NCBI GenBank assembly: GCA_013398055.1
Contig: VZRS01007545.1
Location: 372,001 to 436,000, forward strand
Length of the DNA stretch: 64,000 nucleotides
Direction: 5' to 3'
Source of the DNA: Ifrita kowaldi
Lineage: Eukaryota; Chordata; Aves; Passeriformes; Cinclosomatidae
Part shown: positions 10,501-22,688 of the stretch, in pieces
Layout of the letters: each line of letters begins with the position of its first letter
Numbering within the stretch: position 1 is the first letter of the stretch
Made by a program: the position numbers and the translations under genes
Notes under the pieces: generated by a model
Databases searched by the model: none
What the model saw: the letters and a program-made list of their open reading frames with translations, nothing else
What the model was told of the DNA's origin: nothing

Positions 10501-13500
10501 TTTAATAAACTTCATGGGCTGCAAATTCAACCTTGACAATTTCAAATGACAAAGCAGTCACTTTTGGAATAAGTCAAACAGCTGGTCAAAGTAATTTCTT
10601 CCCCTGAGGGGTACGCTTGTGTTCAAGGAAAAATTAACACAGAGAAACCCAATTGCCTGAGAGGTAAAGGAAAAGGCATGGGGCAATCGCAGCACCATTT
10701 CCCAGTTCTGTCATGAACAAAATCTGACTTGGAAGAAGAAAGACGTTCTTTTTCTCTGAAAGGTTTGTGTGGCTTTTACTCACTTCAGAGACTTGCTTAG
10801 GGGGAAACAAACAACAAAAACCTGAAACAGAAAAGTTTATTTTTGACTACCTGTTTAGCATTTCTTTGGCCCACTATCTATCACGAAAGATAGTGCAAAT
10901 CTGGAAAAGCTGGCTACCAGCTGACTCCCAGGAGCCACAGAGGGAGTGAAGCAGCATCAGACACTGGCTGACATCAGAGACCAGTCAGGTCTTGACTGAC
11001 AGATGAAAACAAGTACGCTTTTTATTTTGCTGGTTTGTTTGTTTGTTTTGTTGCTTTTTTTCTTTACACAGTGATTTTTATTATTCCAAGTATTTCAAGC
11101 AGCCATCACTTATTCAAATGAAGAATAAGGAAAATTTTCCTTAGGTTGCATGTAAATTTTAAATTTTTACATGCCTGTTTTTGCTTATTACATTCAGAAA
11201 GATCTGTTAAAATACAGATTGCTTGGAAAGCGTGTTATAGTTGTTTTTTCTCTAAATATCACCTAAAACACTATGCTTAAACTGAGGCAATTGATTTTTC
11301 TTTTTTTTATTGCCAAAACTTCACTACATTTCTGGGCTTGAAGCATTCAATACTTTCATGGAATATTTTTGAAAAGTTTAAAAATATGAGTGACTTGAAT
11401 TGTTCAGGCTTAATTCAGCGCTTCAAAAGCTCTTTGATTTTATTTTCTATTACTAGGGTGCTTTGGGCTTGTGCTTTGTTTGCTGGGTCACATCCTCAAT
11501 GGCATTTTATGAAGATAAAAATACTCCTTGGTGCCATGACCTTCATGTTTTCTCTCTCTTTGCAGGGTCTGTTTTAATAGACTTTCACATAAACCTTTGT
11601 GCAGTGAAATTTGTTTTAATGTTGGATAGTGGTTACTTTGTCCTTTAACACAAATTGTTATTTTTTCCCCTGCACTATTAAAACCTTTTTTTTGGTGGAC
11701 TTTTTGTACGAGCACATTCTCCCTTCTGTGCTTTTGGATAGGAAAGCTATCAAACCTTATCTTCTTTTTTTTTTTTTTTGCATCTTTTGCAGTCTTGCAT
11801 GATGTACAGTTGCCTACGGAATTGATTATGGCTGGGTTAGTGTACCTTTTATATCAATAAATGCAGTGTACTTGAATTTTTAAAATTACATTGAAGAAAC
11901 TCTGAATTCTTTAATGGATTGATATTTTAAGACATAAAGACAAGATTTTTCTTACTTGAATGCTGAGGACTACATTGTCTTCCTTTTTTTAATCTAAGAT
12001 ATTAGAGTTGTTAAATCTGTTTAATACCTTTTGAGTTTCTAGATTGTTTGATTAATTATTTTAGCAGGGAATATAATGAAGAGAAAGAGGTGGCAGTGCT
12101 AAGGTTTTAGTTGGTTTTGCTGATGTTGGAGCCTTTAATCCTTATAAATACATGAATAGTTTTTTCTCTACTGTGACAGTGTGGCTGAAGATCAGCAACA
12201 CCAGTGCTTCAGGTTATTGTCAGCCTGTTTATTTGTCTGTGGAAACTCTTGCTGTCGACTTTAATTCTTGTATAGGTGGATTGCTTTCCTACAAAGGTCT
12301 TAAGAAATCTTGTTTATGTTTCTAAACTCATGTTCTGTTTTCCTAAAGTGCTTAACTGCATGATAAACTTCAAACACACGATCGGTCTATTGCATTTATT
12401 GATTTCTGTGCTTAAGCAGAAGGAAGTGTGGGCACCTCATTGAATCTGATCCTTTGACAGAAATGTTCCTAACCCATAGGAGTAGCTTTATTTGTCAGGA
12501 AATTGGATTCCATATGGAATTATAGTGATATGCAGTATTTCTGACAAGTAATAGGCATTCCCTTGCCATTTAGAATACCTCATACTTAAATACTTGTTAT
12601 CTACAAGTTCTTCTTCTTGTAGTTTTTATTTCAGACCCACAACCCTTTTTGCTATAGTGTAAGGATTTTCATCAAAATCAAGCGATTTTTATTGTTTTAC
12701 ATTGGCAAATCCATTGGTCTGCAAAGATTGCTGTGTGTTAGTTATTAGGTAAGGAGCTGCTGTTTAGCATATGTCAAGTGAAACGAAGTTTATAGGATTA
12801 ATGCTACTTTTTAAAATTCTGAGTAGATCAGCAGAAGTAAACCAGAAATTGTGAAGTGAACAACTAATTCAAAGGCCCGAGCACTGAGCAGACACAGAAA
12901 AAAAATACCTGTTTAGACATCCAAAATTTTATCAATAAGCTTCTCGTGAGGTGGGGAATATTAATCTCAACCCACTGAGGGGCCTTGGCCAGTTTATTAT
13001 AATCAATAAGAATTTGCTCATTCACCCTAATGCGAGCTGGAGTATGTCCTGCTTCTCATATCCTGAGTGAACCTCTTTAGCTTAGTGCCTGCTGACACTA
13101 CATTTATGGGTTTTGGCAGGAAGAATTTTAATGTTCTGTTAAAATACTTTATGAAAAATTAGAATAATCGGAAGTGTATAGTGAAAACTTAACACTTGTA
13201 AGAAAAACAATTTGCTGTGATGTTACAGTTTATGTTTTGGCAGCTGGAAACACAAAAGAAATTGTGGTGGATACTTTGCTGTGAGGAAATATAAGTAGAG
13301 TACAGGTGCATTACATAAAAGACCAAATCTAGTTCAAGAACTGTTTGTCATTTGGAGAGGGAAAAATATTCAGTTCAAAGTGCATGTTCTACAGAAAAGA
13401 AATTCTTGGTAATTGAAGTAGCTGTCATTAGTTGTCACAGTTTTAAAATCTATTTCCCATTTGTTTACTACAGACCTCTTAAATAAGGAACAAAACAGAT

Positions 13501-16500
13501 TTAAGAATGTTCAAATTAGAAAACAATTGTTCCACAAAGCATAAAGTTTCTAGTATTTGAAAAGCATCAATTATACTGTTTATTTTTATTTAAGAAACAT
13601 TAACAATTGGCAATTAAATTATATGTCATTAACAACATGACTACTTAATCAGCAGTCTTTATCTTTGATTTTGGGCACACATTAGGTTTCAGAAAGCATC
13701 TAAGAGAAAGCTGAAGGAGTCAAACACTATTGTTTTAAAGAAATTAAAACACCTATTTATTTAGAAACAGTTTAAATTTTTATGACTCATGTCCAAAGAA
13801 AAGAACTGATTTAATTTACCATTTTATATTTCTTTAACCACTTAGCTTTCAAATTTAAATGAGGATTTCTCCTCAATTTTATCTAAACAAGATCCAATTA
13901 CAGGATTTATTTGTATGCATGTGTGTGTTATTAAAGCAGTAATTGCCAGTGATTCTTTTATTTCAATATATTGTATATTTTTCGTCATAGCACTAATTGT
14001 AGATCTTTATCTGTCCAACTTTGTAAATTAAGCAGCTGTCATAAAATGGAAAATCTAATGCATAGCCAATTGTTTGCTGTAGTAAAAAAAAAAAAATTAA
14101 AAAAACAACCTTTTGAAGTTTTTTTTTTTTTACTCTTGAGTTCAGTGTTGCAATGCAGCAGTAGATGTAATTATGCACCGTTCAACAAAAAATTTCCATC
14201 TGTTTTATATGTTTAATTTCTGTGGTTTTCCCTTTGCATTTGTGAGCAGATAATGAGACACAATGTGTTCCCATTCGGTATATTGTTGCTTATCTTGTAT
14301 GTTTTCAATGCAATGGAAATGATTAAAGCATTTTAGACAGTGTGGCCCATGATAATGTATTCCTGGACTTCTGGCCATTTTCATTGCCCATACCTGTAGG
14401 TTCATTTCAGTTTACTGTTGCTTTTTCTTTTTGGAATAGAGTACTGGAACTGAATACAGTTTAAGTGCCCAGACACCACTTAGTTATGAAGTGAAAATAC
14501 AGTATTTTATCTTTTTATGTGAAAGAAGCTCTTAATTCCACCTGTATTAGGTCTTGAACTATCATTTTCTACAGTGATCTGAATTCCTTCCTGTGGACTA
14601 GTGTATTCATAGGGGATGAAAGTTTTGTTAGACTAGTTTGGCGAAGGCTGATATCCCGGCTGATATCATGTGTGTTTATAAGTGTTCAGTACAGCAAAAA
14701 TTACATCTTTTTGATTTTTTGATCAACTTAATAAATTGAAAAAGTTCATAAATTTATCAGTAAAACCATTGAATTCAGATGGCTGTTATAAAATTCTGGG
14801 AATTATGGTTGATAAAATAACTAATTATGTGAAAAAAGCTTAATTAATTTGGCACTTTCATGTAGTTATTTCTTCAGTTTTTGGGAAGACTTAACCAGGG
14901 CAACTGATGTTCAGTGAGAAAATCCCAGAGAAAGATCTAATGTAGAATACTGGCAATGGGGTATGGAGATTTTCAAAGAGAATTGATTATCATAATTGAT
15001 AGGAGATGAGAAAAAGTGGAAAAATAGCATGTATGGAGCTGCTTTCAGTGAAGTATAACATGTCTGAAAAATGCAAAATAATACTCAAAACGCTTTTTTC
15101 TATAATTTTAATGCAAGACATTTTAAAGGAATCTTAATCAGCTCTGTGTATTTTTTTCAGTGTTAATGCATTTCTTGCTTGTTAATGTCCAATGAACAGT
15201 TGGTCTAAATAGCTGTTAGGAGACTACAAACTCATTTTTGCTGCTGAATAGAGGTTTTGATCACAGAGCATTGTTTCAATCTTTTGATGGGCAGAAATTT
15301 GACAAGTTCAGTGGTAAATAGTTGCAAGTGGTAAAAAATTTAAAAAAAGCAAAACCAGCATACCAAATAATAAAATTATAAGTAACTTTCATATGCTTTG
15401 GTAAATCTCTGCATTGATTTTCATAGGGACATCTCTGGCTTTTTAATGTTGTTGCTCTTTTAATGTTGCTGTAGGATTCTGTAGAGACACATACAGGGAA
15501 ACATGTCAGGGTAGTTACCAAAAGGGTAAAAAAGAGGTATCTGAATGACATGCCAACACCATCGCGAATGTCACTGAATCGAGCTACCATTTAAATCTTA
15601 CGATTACTGGTTCGTAGAGAAAAATGCATTAACAATTACTGCATTAATATTACAGTAAGAAAAACTCATAGAAGTTCTTGTGGCAAGAATAAGGGCTCTC
15701 TCCTAGTAGACTGCAAATGTCTGAAACAGAAATAAGTAATCTAAATATCAGACAAATTATTAGCTTAATAGAAATATTTAATTTATTCTCTGGACAAACT
15801 TCAACTTAAGTTATCTCATTGCATTTGCAGCCATTTTGCCGCACATGAAGAACTTTGAAGTATTTGCAGAAATGGAACAAGTAGTGTTACTCAGAATATA
15901 GTTACCTGAGAAACTATTAAAAGTTTTCTGAAGTTCATTTATTCCCTATAAAAACACATTAAGGAGAATCCGGGGATTTTTTTCTTTTGTTAATTTTTTT
16001 CTTTATTGTGAAATTACTATAATTTTGAAAGGACTGCAGTAACAAATACTTTAAGTCAAATGGGAGACCTTAGATATTCAGCACTTTTCTGTTGGAATGA
16101 CTGGATATGTAATGAAACAAATTATTTAATGGAAGTTCTGATTTGTCCATGCATCAAGAAAATGTTAAACACAGGTATTACAAAGTAATTGGATTTACTG
16201 AAAAAAATTGTTGTTCAGGGGTATTGGATAATGGGTATAAGATGAGAGAAACAAGGTATCAGCAACTTGCTAACTTATATTGTTGATCAAAAACGCATGC
16301 TGTGACAGGAATGAATTCTGTTTTTGCAGTTCAGAGTATATGAAATATGTCGTATTTCTCTTCTCAGCAGCTTTTAAAGGGTTTGCGTGAAAATTAGATA
16401 GCTAATTGCCTTTTATGATATTTCTATACTGTGTTTGCTCAACAAAAGTTTTATTAAAAGTAGTAACATGCCATTTAAGTTTCCAAATTGATGGGAAAAG

Positions 16501-16865
16501 AAGGGGTCGTGGGTTTTTTCACACTGATATCTCCTTTTTTTTAATTTGTAATACTCTGAAGCTCCATTTCTTTATAATTGCAATTGTTCAACACATGCAA
16601 GCATTCATATGCATTCACATATATTTTGATCCATAGATGCCTAATAATATAGTCTACATTTCGTAGTTTTCTCTAATTAGCTTGTTTTCAAGGAGTTTAT
16701 CATGAGTCCCACTTTCCAAGCCAGCCTGCCTTTTCAGGGTCTATCATTAAAGTCGCTGGAGTGGTTTAGCTTGAACCAGTTCCCCATCTTGTACTGTATT
16801 GCTGTTTCTTTTCAAGACATGTTTGGTGGGACAATTTATTTTTATGGTCTTTTAACAACCCAGAT
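10501..16865. other. unique A+T-rich DNA, no gene seen
   Basis: More than 6 kb without a recognisable repeat element. Homopolymer runs occur, for example T15 at 11765-11779. A TTTG-type microsatellite lies near 11034-11052 and a small hairpin at 10872-10895 (CACTATCT / AGATAGTG). The open frame 15276-15590 (minus, 104 codons) lacks domain or splice support and is within what chance gives in DNA this size. Confidence 0.5.
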
Positions 16866-17480
16866 CTTTGTAATACTTTTATCAGTGACCTGTACAATGA
16901 GATCAAGGGCACCCTCAGTAAGTTTTGCAGAGGACGCCTAGTTGGGTGGGAGTGTTGGTCTTCTGGGGGGCAGGAAGATTTTGTAGAGAAATCTGGACAG
17001 GCTGGATCAGTGAGCTAAGACCAATTGTATGAGATTCAGCCAGGCCAAATGCCAGGTTCTGCATTTTGGTCCCAATAGCCGCGTGCAGTGCTCCAGGCGG
17101 GGGGCAGAGAGGCTGGAAATCTGCTTGTCAGAAAAGGAGCTAGTGATCCTGGTTGATAGTTGGCTGATCATGAGCTGGTGTGTGCCCAGGTGGCCAAGAA
17201 GGCCAGTACCATCCTGGCCTGTATCAGCAGTGCTGTGGCCAGCAAGACCAGAGCAGTGATCATCCCCTTGTACTCAGCACTTGAGTACTTTGTCAAGTTC
17301 TGGGCCCCTCACTACAAGAAGGACATTGGGGTGCTGAAGGATGTCCAGAGAAGGGCAATGGAGCTGGTCTGCAGCACGAGTCCTATGAGGAGCAGCTGAA
17401 GTGTTATGAGGTTCCTATGAGGGAGCTGGGGGTGTTTAGACTGGAGTAAAGGAGGCTGAGGGGAGACCTTATCACTGTCT
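16866..17480 (+). pseudogene. decayed CR1 ORF2 (reverse transcriptase C-terminal part)
   Basis: Translated pieces in different frames resemble the C-terminal part of the CR1 reverse-transcriptase protein. The palm motif that is FADD in intact elements reads FAED at 16924-16935 and is followed by Ala and a stop (16939-16941). Further recognisable pieces, QVAKKA-like and FWAPHYKKDI-like, lie at 17190-17330 in another frame, so at least one frameshift separates them. The N-terminal endonuclease and most of the polymerase domain are missing by 5' truncation. No function remains. Confidence 0.8.
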
Positions 17481-17695
17481 ACAACTACCTGAAAAGAGGT
17501 TGTAGCAAAGTAGAGGTAGGTCACTTCTCCCAAGTAACAAGAAACAGGATGAAAAAACAACCTCTGGTTGTACCTGGGAATGTTTAAATTGAATAGTCGG
17601 AAAAAAGTTTTCACAGAAAGAGAACCGGAACAAACTGCCTAGGGAAATAAAAGTATTTAAAAGGCATATAGATGTGGCACTTAGGGACATGGTTT
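16866..17695 (+). mobile_element. CR1 LINE, sense copy, first part of a split element
   Basis: Sense-strand CR1, from the end of the reverse-transcriptase domain through the C-terminal coding region into the 3' untranslated region. Recognisable blocks are CACCCTCAGTAAG, GTGGCCAAGAAGGCC, TGGGCCCCTCACTACAAG, TGTCCAGAGAAGGGCAA, GGCTGAGGGGAGACC and CAACTACCTGAAA. The copy is interrupted after GACATGGTTT at 17686-17695. It resumes at about 18198 with TTTAGTGGTGGAC, where an uninterrupted CR1 would read straight on. It is clearly dead. Confidence 0.92.
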
Positions 17696-17696
17696 A

Positions 17697-18182
17697 CAGA
17701 ATCACAGATGCACAGAATCAAGTAAGTTGGAAAAGACCTTTGAGATCATTGAGTGCAATCTATGACCTAACATCACCTTGTCAACCAGACCATGGCACTA
17801 AGTGCCACATCCAGTCTTCTTTTTAAACACCTCCAGCGATGGTGACTCCACCACCTTCCTGGGCAACCCATTCCAATGCCCAATCAGTCTTTCTGTGAAA
17901 ATACTCCCCTGGTACAGCTTGTGTCCTCTTCCTGGTGCTGATTGCCTGGGAGAAGAGGCCAATCCCTGCCTGGCTGCAACCACCTTTAAGGGAGTTGTAG
18001 AGAGTGATAAGTTTCCCCTGAGCCTCCTTTTCTCCAGGTTAAACACCTCAATCTCCTTCAGCTGTTTCTCACAGGGCTTGTGTTCCAGACGAGGCCCTTC
18101 ACCAGCCTTGTTGCCTTTCTCTGGATATGCTTCATCATCTCTCAAAATCCTCCCTAAACTGGGAGGCCCAGAACAATACTAA
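17697..18182 (-). mobile_element. CR1 LINE, antisense copy nested in the sense CR1
   Basis: On the plus strand this reads as a reversed CR1 3' end: CAGAATCACAGATG, AAGTTGGAAAAGACC, GCACTAAGTGCCACATCCAG, CCTGGGCAACCCATTCCAA, then GCCTCCTTTTCTCCAGG and the antisense end of the coding region up to about 18,182. The two pieces of a sense CR1 flank it directly. It therefore inserted into that older element in the opposite orientation. It is 5'-truncated at roughly 490 bp and non-coding. Confidence 0.92.
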
Positions 18183-18290
18183 AGGTATGGCATTTAATTT
18201 AGTGGTGGACTTGGTGGTGTTAGGTTAGTGGTTGGACTTGCTGAACTTTGAGGTCTTTTCAAATCTAAAGGACTTTATGATTCTGTGCTC
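18183..18290 (+). mobile_element. CR1 LINE, sense copy, 3' terminal part
   Basis: Continuation of the sense CR1 broken at 17,695: TTAGTGGTGGACTTGG, GTTAGGTTAGTGGTTGGAC, GAGGTCTTTTCAAA and the ATGATTCTGTG tail. The first 15 bp or so, GGTATGGCATTT at 18184-18195, resemble GGGACATGGTTT left of the insertion. They are the best candidate for an imperfect target-site duplication. Confidence 0.88.
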
Positions 18291-18520
18291 AGTATCTGAA
18301 ATAAGCTTTTGAATTGTGTAATCACAGCAGGTGCCAGCTAGCTACTCAAGTACTAGGAGCTGGCCTGCATCTCCTGGTATACCTTGTCCCATACCTAGTC
18401 CCAGAAAATTTTATCAGAGTTAAGGAGAGATGTGTTAAAGCGTCAGCTATTGCCTTACAGTTACATAGAGCATACAACAAATATATCTGACATCCTTTTA
18501 CTGTATTATACTGTTGGTAT

Positions 18521-18718
18521 TTATAATCCAAAGCAAGGCTTTGTTTCAGTTCCATGGTAAGTAGATTTGAAAATAGAGACATATTTGGCTGACTGGGTTG
18601 TATTTTTAGCTGGCTTGATTTTGAGTGCCGAATGAGGGTTTCTGCTCTCATCCATGTTGAAAACAACAGGAGGGTGATCGTAGCCTTCCTGATAGAAATC
18701 TTTTGACTCTACCTGCTC
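18521..18718 (-). CDS. candidate terminal coding exon, product not recognised
   Basis: On the minus strand an open frame of 65 codons runs from GAG at 18716-18718 to a TAA stop at 18521-18523. It begins immediately after a splice-acceptor-like sequence (TATTTTTATTTTCAG), and the frame closes within ten codons upstream of that acceptor, as expected for an exon rather than a long chance frame. A second acceptor-like TTCTCTTCCACAG lies about 30 bp farther upstream. The peptide is polar and mixed (starts EQVESKDFYQEGYDHPPVVF; ends TETKPCFGL), with no low complexity. I do not recognise the family. A competing 106-codon frame (18346-18666) overlaps it in another phase. No partner exon, promoter or poly(A) signal was established. 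All three LTRs in the window lie in the same orientation as this exon, which is somewhat unusual if they were intronic. It could be a real last exon, a relic, or chance. Confidence 0.35.
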   Translation of the reverse strand, partial: EQVESKDFYQEGYDHPPVVFNMDESRNPHSALKIKPAKNTTQSAKYVSIFKSTYHGTETKPCFGL

Positions 18719-18747
18719 CTGAAAATAAAAATAGGCAGATACTTACA

Positions 18748-20504
18748 GGCTGTGGAAGAGAACCCAGCAACTAAGAAATGGTGTAGTGGCTGCCAGTATC
18801 AAGTGTCTAATTCAAGAGTTTTTGCTTTGCCTTTTTCTTAGGAGACATAAAAATGACAAATATGTAGGGAAAAATTCTTCAATCTTGTCTTCTTGTCCTT
18901 GGACATAAAATAAGTGAATTAAAGTTGCACTCTGAAGAGGAAATAATTTCTGACTAATAAAATTCTGAGTTGTTGACTTTCTTAGACTTGCTCTAGGTGG
19001 AGATGTGTCATGTGCCTTCTGGCCATAGAAGCCAGAGGGAACAATATGTTACACTGGAATTCAGTAATAATATGCAGGGTTTTTTTTAATTGGTCACAAT
19101 ATACTGCATGGGTTGTCTAAATCAAGTAAATGGTATTTTCCATGTAATGGCACCAAATCTTAGGCTTTCCCAGTATATAAAAGTTTACAGAATTCAAATT
19201 TTATGTGCTTCCCTTACATCATATAATTGAATATTGTGAACATGCGGTAACTAAGGCTCCAAAGATGCTACCTAACATCAAAAGCAGGCAGCTACTCATT
19301 GGCTCACATATGATTTTCATGGCTTACGGCTATTATAATGGAAGCTCATGAGTATTGTAAGGGAGGAAGATGTTTGTAAAGCTATCTGATATACCTGTTT
19401 TGTTTCAGTTTTGAATTATGTTCACAGGGTAGAACATATATGAATTCATTTTTATTTTAGTACTTTGAGTCTCAAATTGCATATGTGTCTTCCAGGGTGG
19501 AAGAAAAACATTTTTATTCAAAGTTTGGTGCTATTTTTTTTACAGAACATTTCTAAATTATGGTACAGACTTACAAAAAATTACTGAAACCTAATAAAAT
19601 TCTGGTTTCCAGAAGAGAATATCTTTTTCAGTGAAAAACCTATTAATTTGAACTCTGTCCTTTATTATTGGTGTTCTTGATCAGCAGGAAACTGGTAACT
19701 TTGAATATTGCAATTGAAGTGCACGGTTGAGAATAAAGGGTGTGAGGATTTATTGGAGAACTTACATGAAAAAATATTAATTATTGATTTAGCAGGTTTT
19801 TTTAGGTAGACCAATAACTACTGAAAACTGAAATACCAGTTTGCTCTCAATATGGTAGTGAAATCTAACTTTTGGTTCAAGGCTATCTTTTTTTTTTGAA
19901 AGATCGTGTATAATTGTGCTTGTCCAGTCAAAGAAAGATGTTTAGTACTTCATTCCATTATTTAGTCAGTTGCCTCTGGCCTTATATTTATTTTGAAGCT
20001 TTACACTCCTGAGAGACGTTTTTCTTCAGAATTCCAGATAAAGTACTTGTACATCCTCTTTTTCAAATTTCTTACTGGTATTTTTTTTCTGCAGAAACTT
20101 TAAACATATTTAAGTTGGGTTTTTTTTCTAAAGCTAGCTTTGGGAACTGCTTGTGTAGTTCAGTGCAATATATTGCTGTACTTTCTACAGACTGGCAGGC
20201 AAAATAAAAACCATATAAATGTTGTAATACAATATTATCGTGGCAACTCCCTTGACACTGAGTGGGGGACTGTTAGTTCTCAGTATTGAAATTATGTGGA
20301 AGCTTTACCAAGACACAGGTGATACCCTAAATTGCGGATCTCCTAGTTATGGGTGAAAGAAAGGCCATGCAACCTTCTCTTCCCAGGCAAATGGTGCCCA
20401 TTTTCTGTGCACTAGAATTCAGTTAACCTGATTTCATAAATTTGTAAAATATTTGGCTATTTTAGGATAGGTATGTAGTTGCTCAGGATGGAAACTGTCA
20501 GGGA
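18748..20504. other. unique A+T-rich DNA
   Basis: No repeat family or gene recognised. If the exon at 18.5 kb is real, this would be its upstream intron, since the transcript would run right to left. Confidence 0.45.
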
Positions 20505-20865
20505 GCAGCTACGTGGAGGGGGGTGAGTTGAGAGCCGAGGGTGCCCAAAGAGCAGGCTGTGCCCTCGGTGACAAGGCACGGTGCTGCTGCCCAAGCTGGG
20601 TGAGCAGCACGGAGGGCTGGTAGGAACCATCTGCAGCCGCAGCTGAGATGCCAGCCACGTGCAGGGAACGTGCAGTGGCCACGTTAGGAGCAGCTGCAGA
20701 GGGCATTGGAGGCTGGGCTCAAGGCAGGCTCCGTGCACTGCAGGTCTGGAGCCCAAGCCCAGGCAGCAGGGCTTGTAGGGCCCCTTGTCTGGGAGCCCAA
20801 CCCCAGTCCTGCAGGAGGTCAGACTGAGCACATGTGCCAGAGTTTGGGCAAGGCCTGAGTGTATT
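20505..20865. other. small CpG-bearing GC-rich island
   Basis: About 360 bp of G+C-rich DNA with about eleven CpG dinucleotides in an otherwise CpG-poor, A+T-rich region. It contains an E-box CACGTG at 20656-20661. An AATAAA lies 40 bp beyond its right edge at 20903-20908. Open frames of 124 and 65 codons run on the minus strand, as expected for G+C-rich sequence, without recognisable domains. It could be an unmethylated regulatory island or a relatively young LTR or other transposon not recognised here. Confidence 0.45.
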
Positions 20866-22688
20866 CGAGGTGCTGACTGAATGAATGGAAAATAAGTAAT
20901 TTAATAAACAAAATACAACTGTACTGATCACTTTTGCCCAGCCTCAATCACACTTCAATACAGTGAATGCAGAGAAAATTTTAGGTAGTAAGGAGACAGC
21001 CATGTTTATCTCAAAATATAAGTTGAAACCTTTTGGTTTCGCGTTTTGTTTTAAACTGTTTCTCACCTTTACCAAGTGTGATGAAAAAGGTATGAGAAAC
21101 AATATAAGAGGTATTGTGGTGTAGTTATGATTATGTTTGTCAGCAGTAGTCTTCTAATTCTCTTTTTGAGTAGCTGTGAAAACTGTTTCAATCAAGTGTC
21201 CCTAAACCAAAAATGTGCAGATCATCTGTTGCACTTACACGTAAATGATGAATTTATATACAAAAGCTCTTATCTACTACGTGTATATTTCTATATATAT
21301 ACCTATGTTACCATTTCCAGTATTTTAATTGTATTTCATATGTAATCTATTTTCTTTAGTGTGCATGTTCAGTATTTTTCAAAACATACAATTGTAGAAT
21401 CAGAATTTTTAAGAGTGGAAACTACTGTTAATTACTATACATTGCTACAAAATATTTTAAAAATGAAAACAGACTGTGATTACCGTGTGCAAATAAGGTA
21501 GAAGAATAATGTAATTAGAAAAATTGAATCCATATTTTCCAGTAGACTGGATGCTTCTTGTCTGTAAGACAAAGATAATTAGGCACTAATGTGGAAACTG
21601 GTTGAGAGAATGGTTACAAACACTGTTCATTGAAGTTGAGCTTTTTTTGAAGGAGATATGTCTGAAATTCAAAATAAACATATGAATAAGAAAAAGCATC
21701 TACATGAAGATATTCACTGCATACTTTGCAGACACCATACACCTTAGATTGAATCTTCATTAGACACAGGAGTTTATATGAATATTATATCCTTTGACTT
21801 TCAATTAATGTTGAATAATCTATTTTAATTTTGTTAATTGTGATGGAGCAAGGAAATTTGTGGCCTTAACAGTGTGAAGCCCTGTGCTTGGTATCACAAA
21901 GTTGTGATGTACCTGCTGTTAGTTCTCTGTGCTATCTCCGTATTCCTTTCTGTTTGTCTTTTTAACACCAAAATCAACAAGTGCGTCTTAACAGTGATAG
22001 ATAAAAAAAGAAGAAAGCCACCAAGTCACTTCTTACTCCCAGTATGTGGTTCTTCAAAGTATATGTCATGGCCAGCAGCTGTGCTTATGGGAAAACTCTT
22101 CCTTTATTTCTGTTCAGCTTGACATTTCACATAAAGGAAGGACAATTTGATTCCGGTGTCTGCAGCTCATCTGAAGAAAAGACATTTTTCAGAAGTTGCT
22201 CTTTATTTCTAAACACCATTACCTTGTGGAACTATTTGTCTTCAACTTTTTAAGGAAATTATCACTTGGCAAATCATTATCAAAGAAAAATTTAAAGGTT
22301 CTTAACATTTCATCTCCTTTTTGTTTTCAGCACTCAGCTGAGTAATTTTACATTTCTATATATTTAGTAGTGTCTGGAGATAAAGCCAAGTAATATTTCT
22401 TCATAGTTTTTTTTCTGCCAAGGTCATGGGAACTAGAAGTATCAGAGAGCAGTGTCCTGTATCTTTGATTTTGAAGCTTCTACAGTTATTTACACTGAGA
22501 ACAGGTGTAACTGTGAACAATGAACTCTGTTCCTGTCCTGCACAACTCTAAAAAATAGGTAATGAAACCCAGTGGTAAGAGCAGGTGTTATTGAACCATG
22601 CCCAAATACAGTCTTTTTGTCCAGTTTCTGTGTAGATGTTCCATCTTGGGTGTCTCCTCTCTCCACCTTGGCCTTACATATTGCACAT
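20866..22688. other. unique A+T-rich DNA
   Basis: No gene or interspersed repeat recognised. Open frames at 21127-21345 and 21874-22122 have no supporting features. Confidence 0.5.

Noticed and set aside
10113..10549. Two overlapping open frames of 130 and 134 codons
   Set aside because: Both run through a GC-rich interspersed repeat and a 20-bp minisatellite in different phases. The length reflects base composition.
17802..18182. 126-codon plus-strand frame
   Set aside because: It is the antisense strand of a CR1 3' end and not a host gene.
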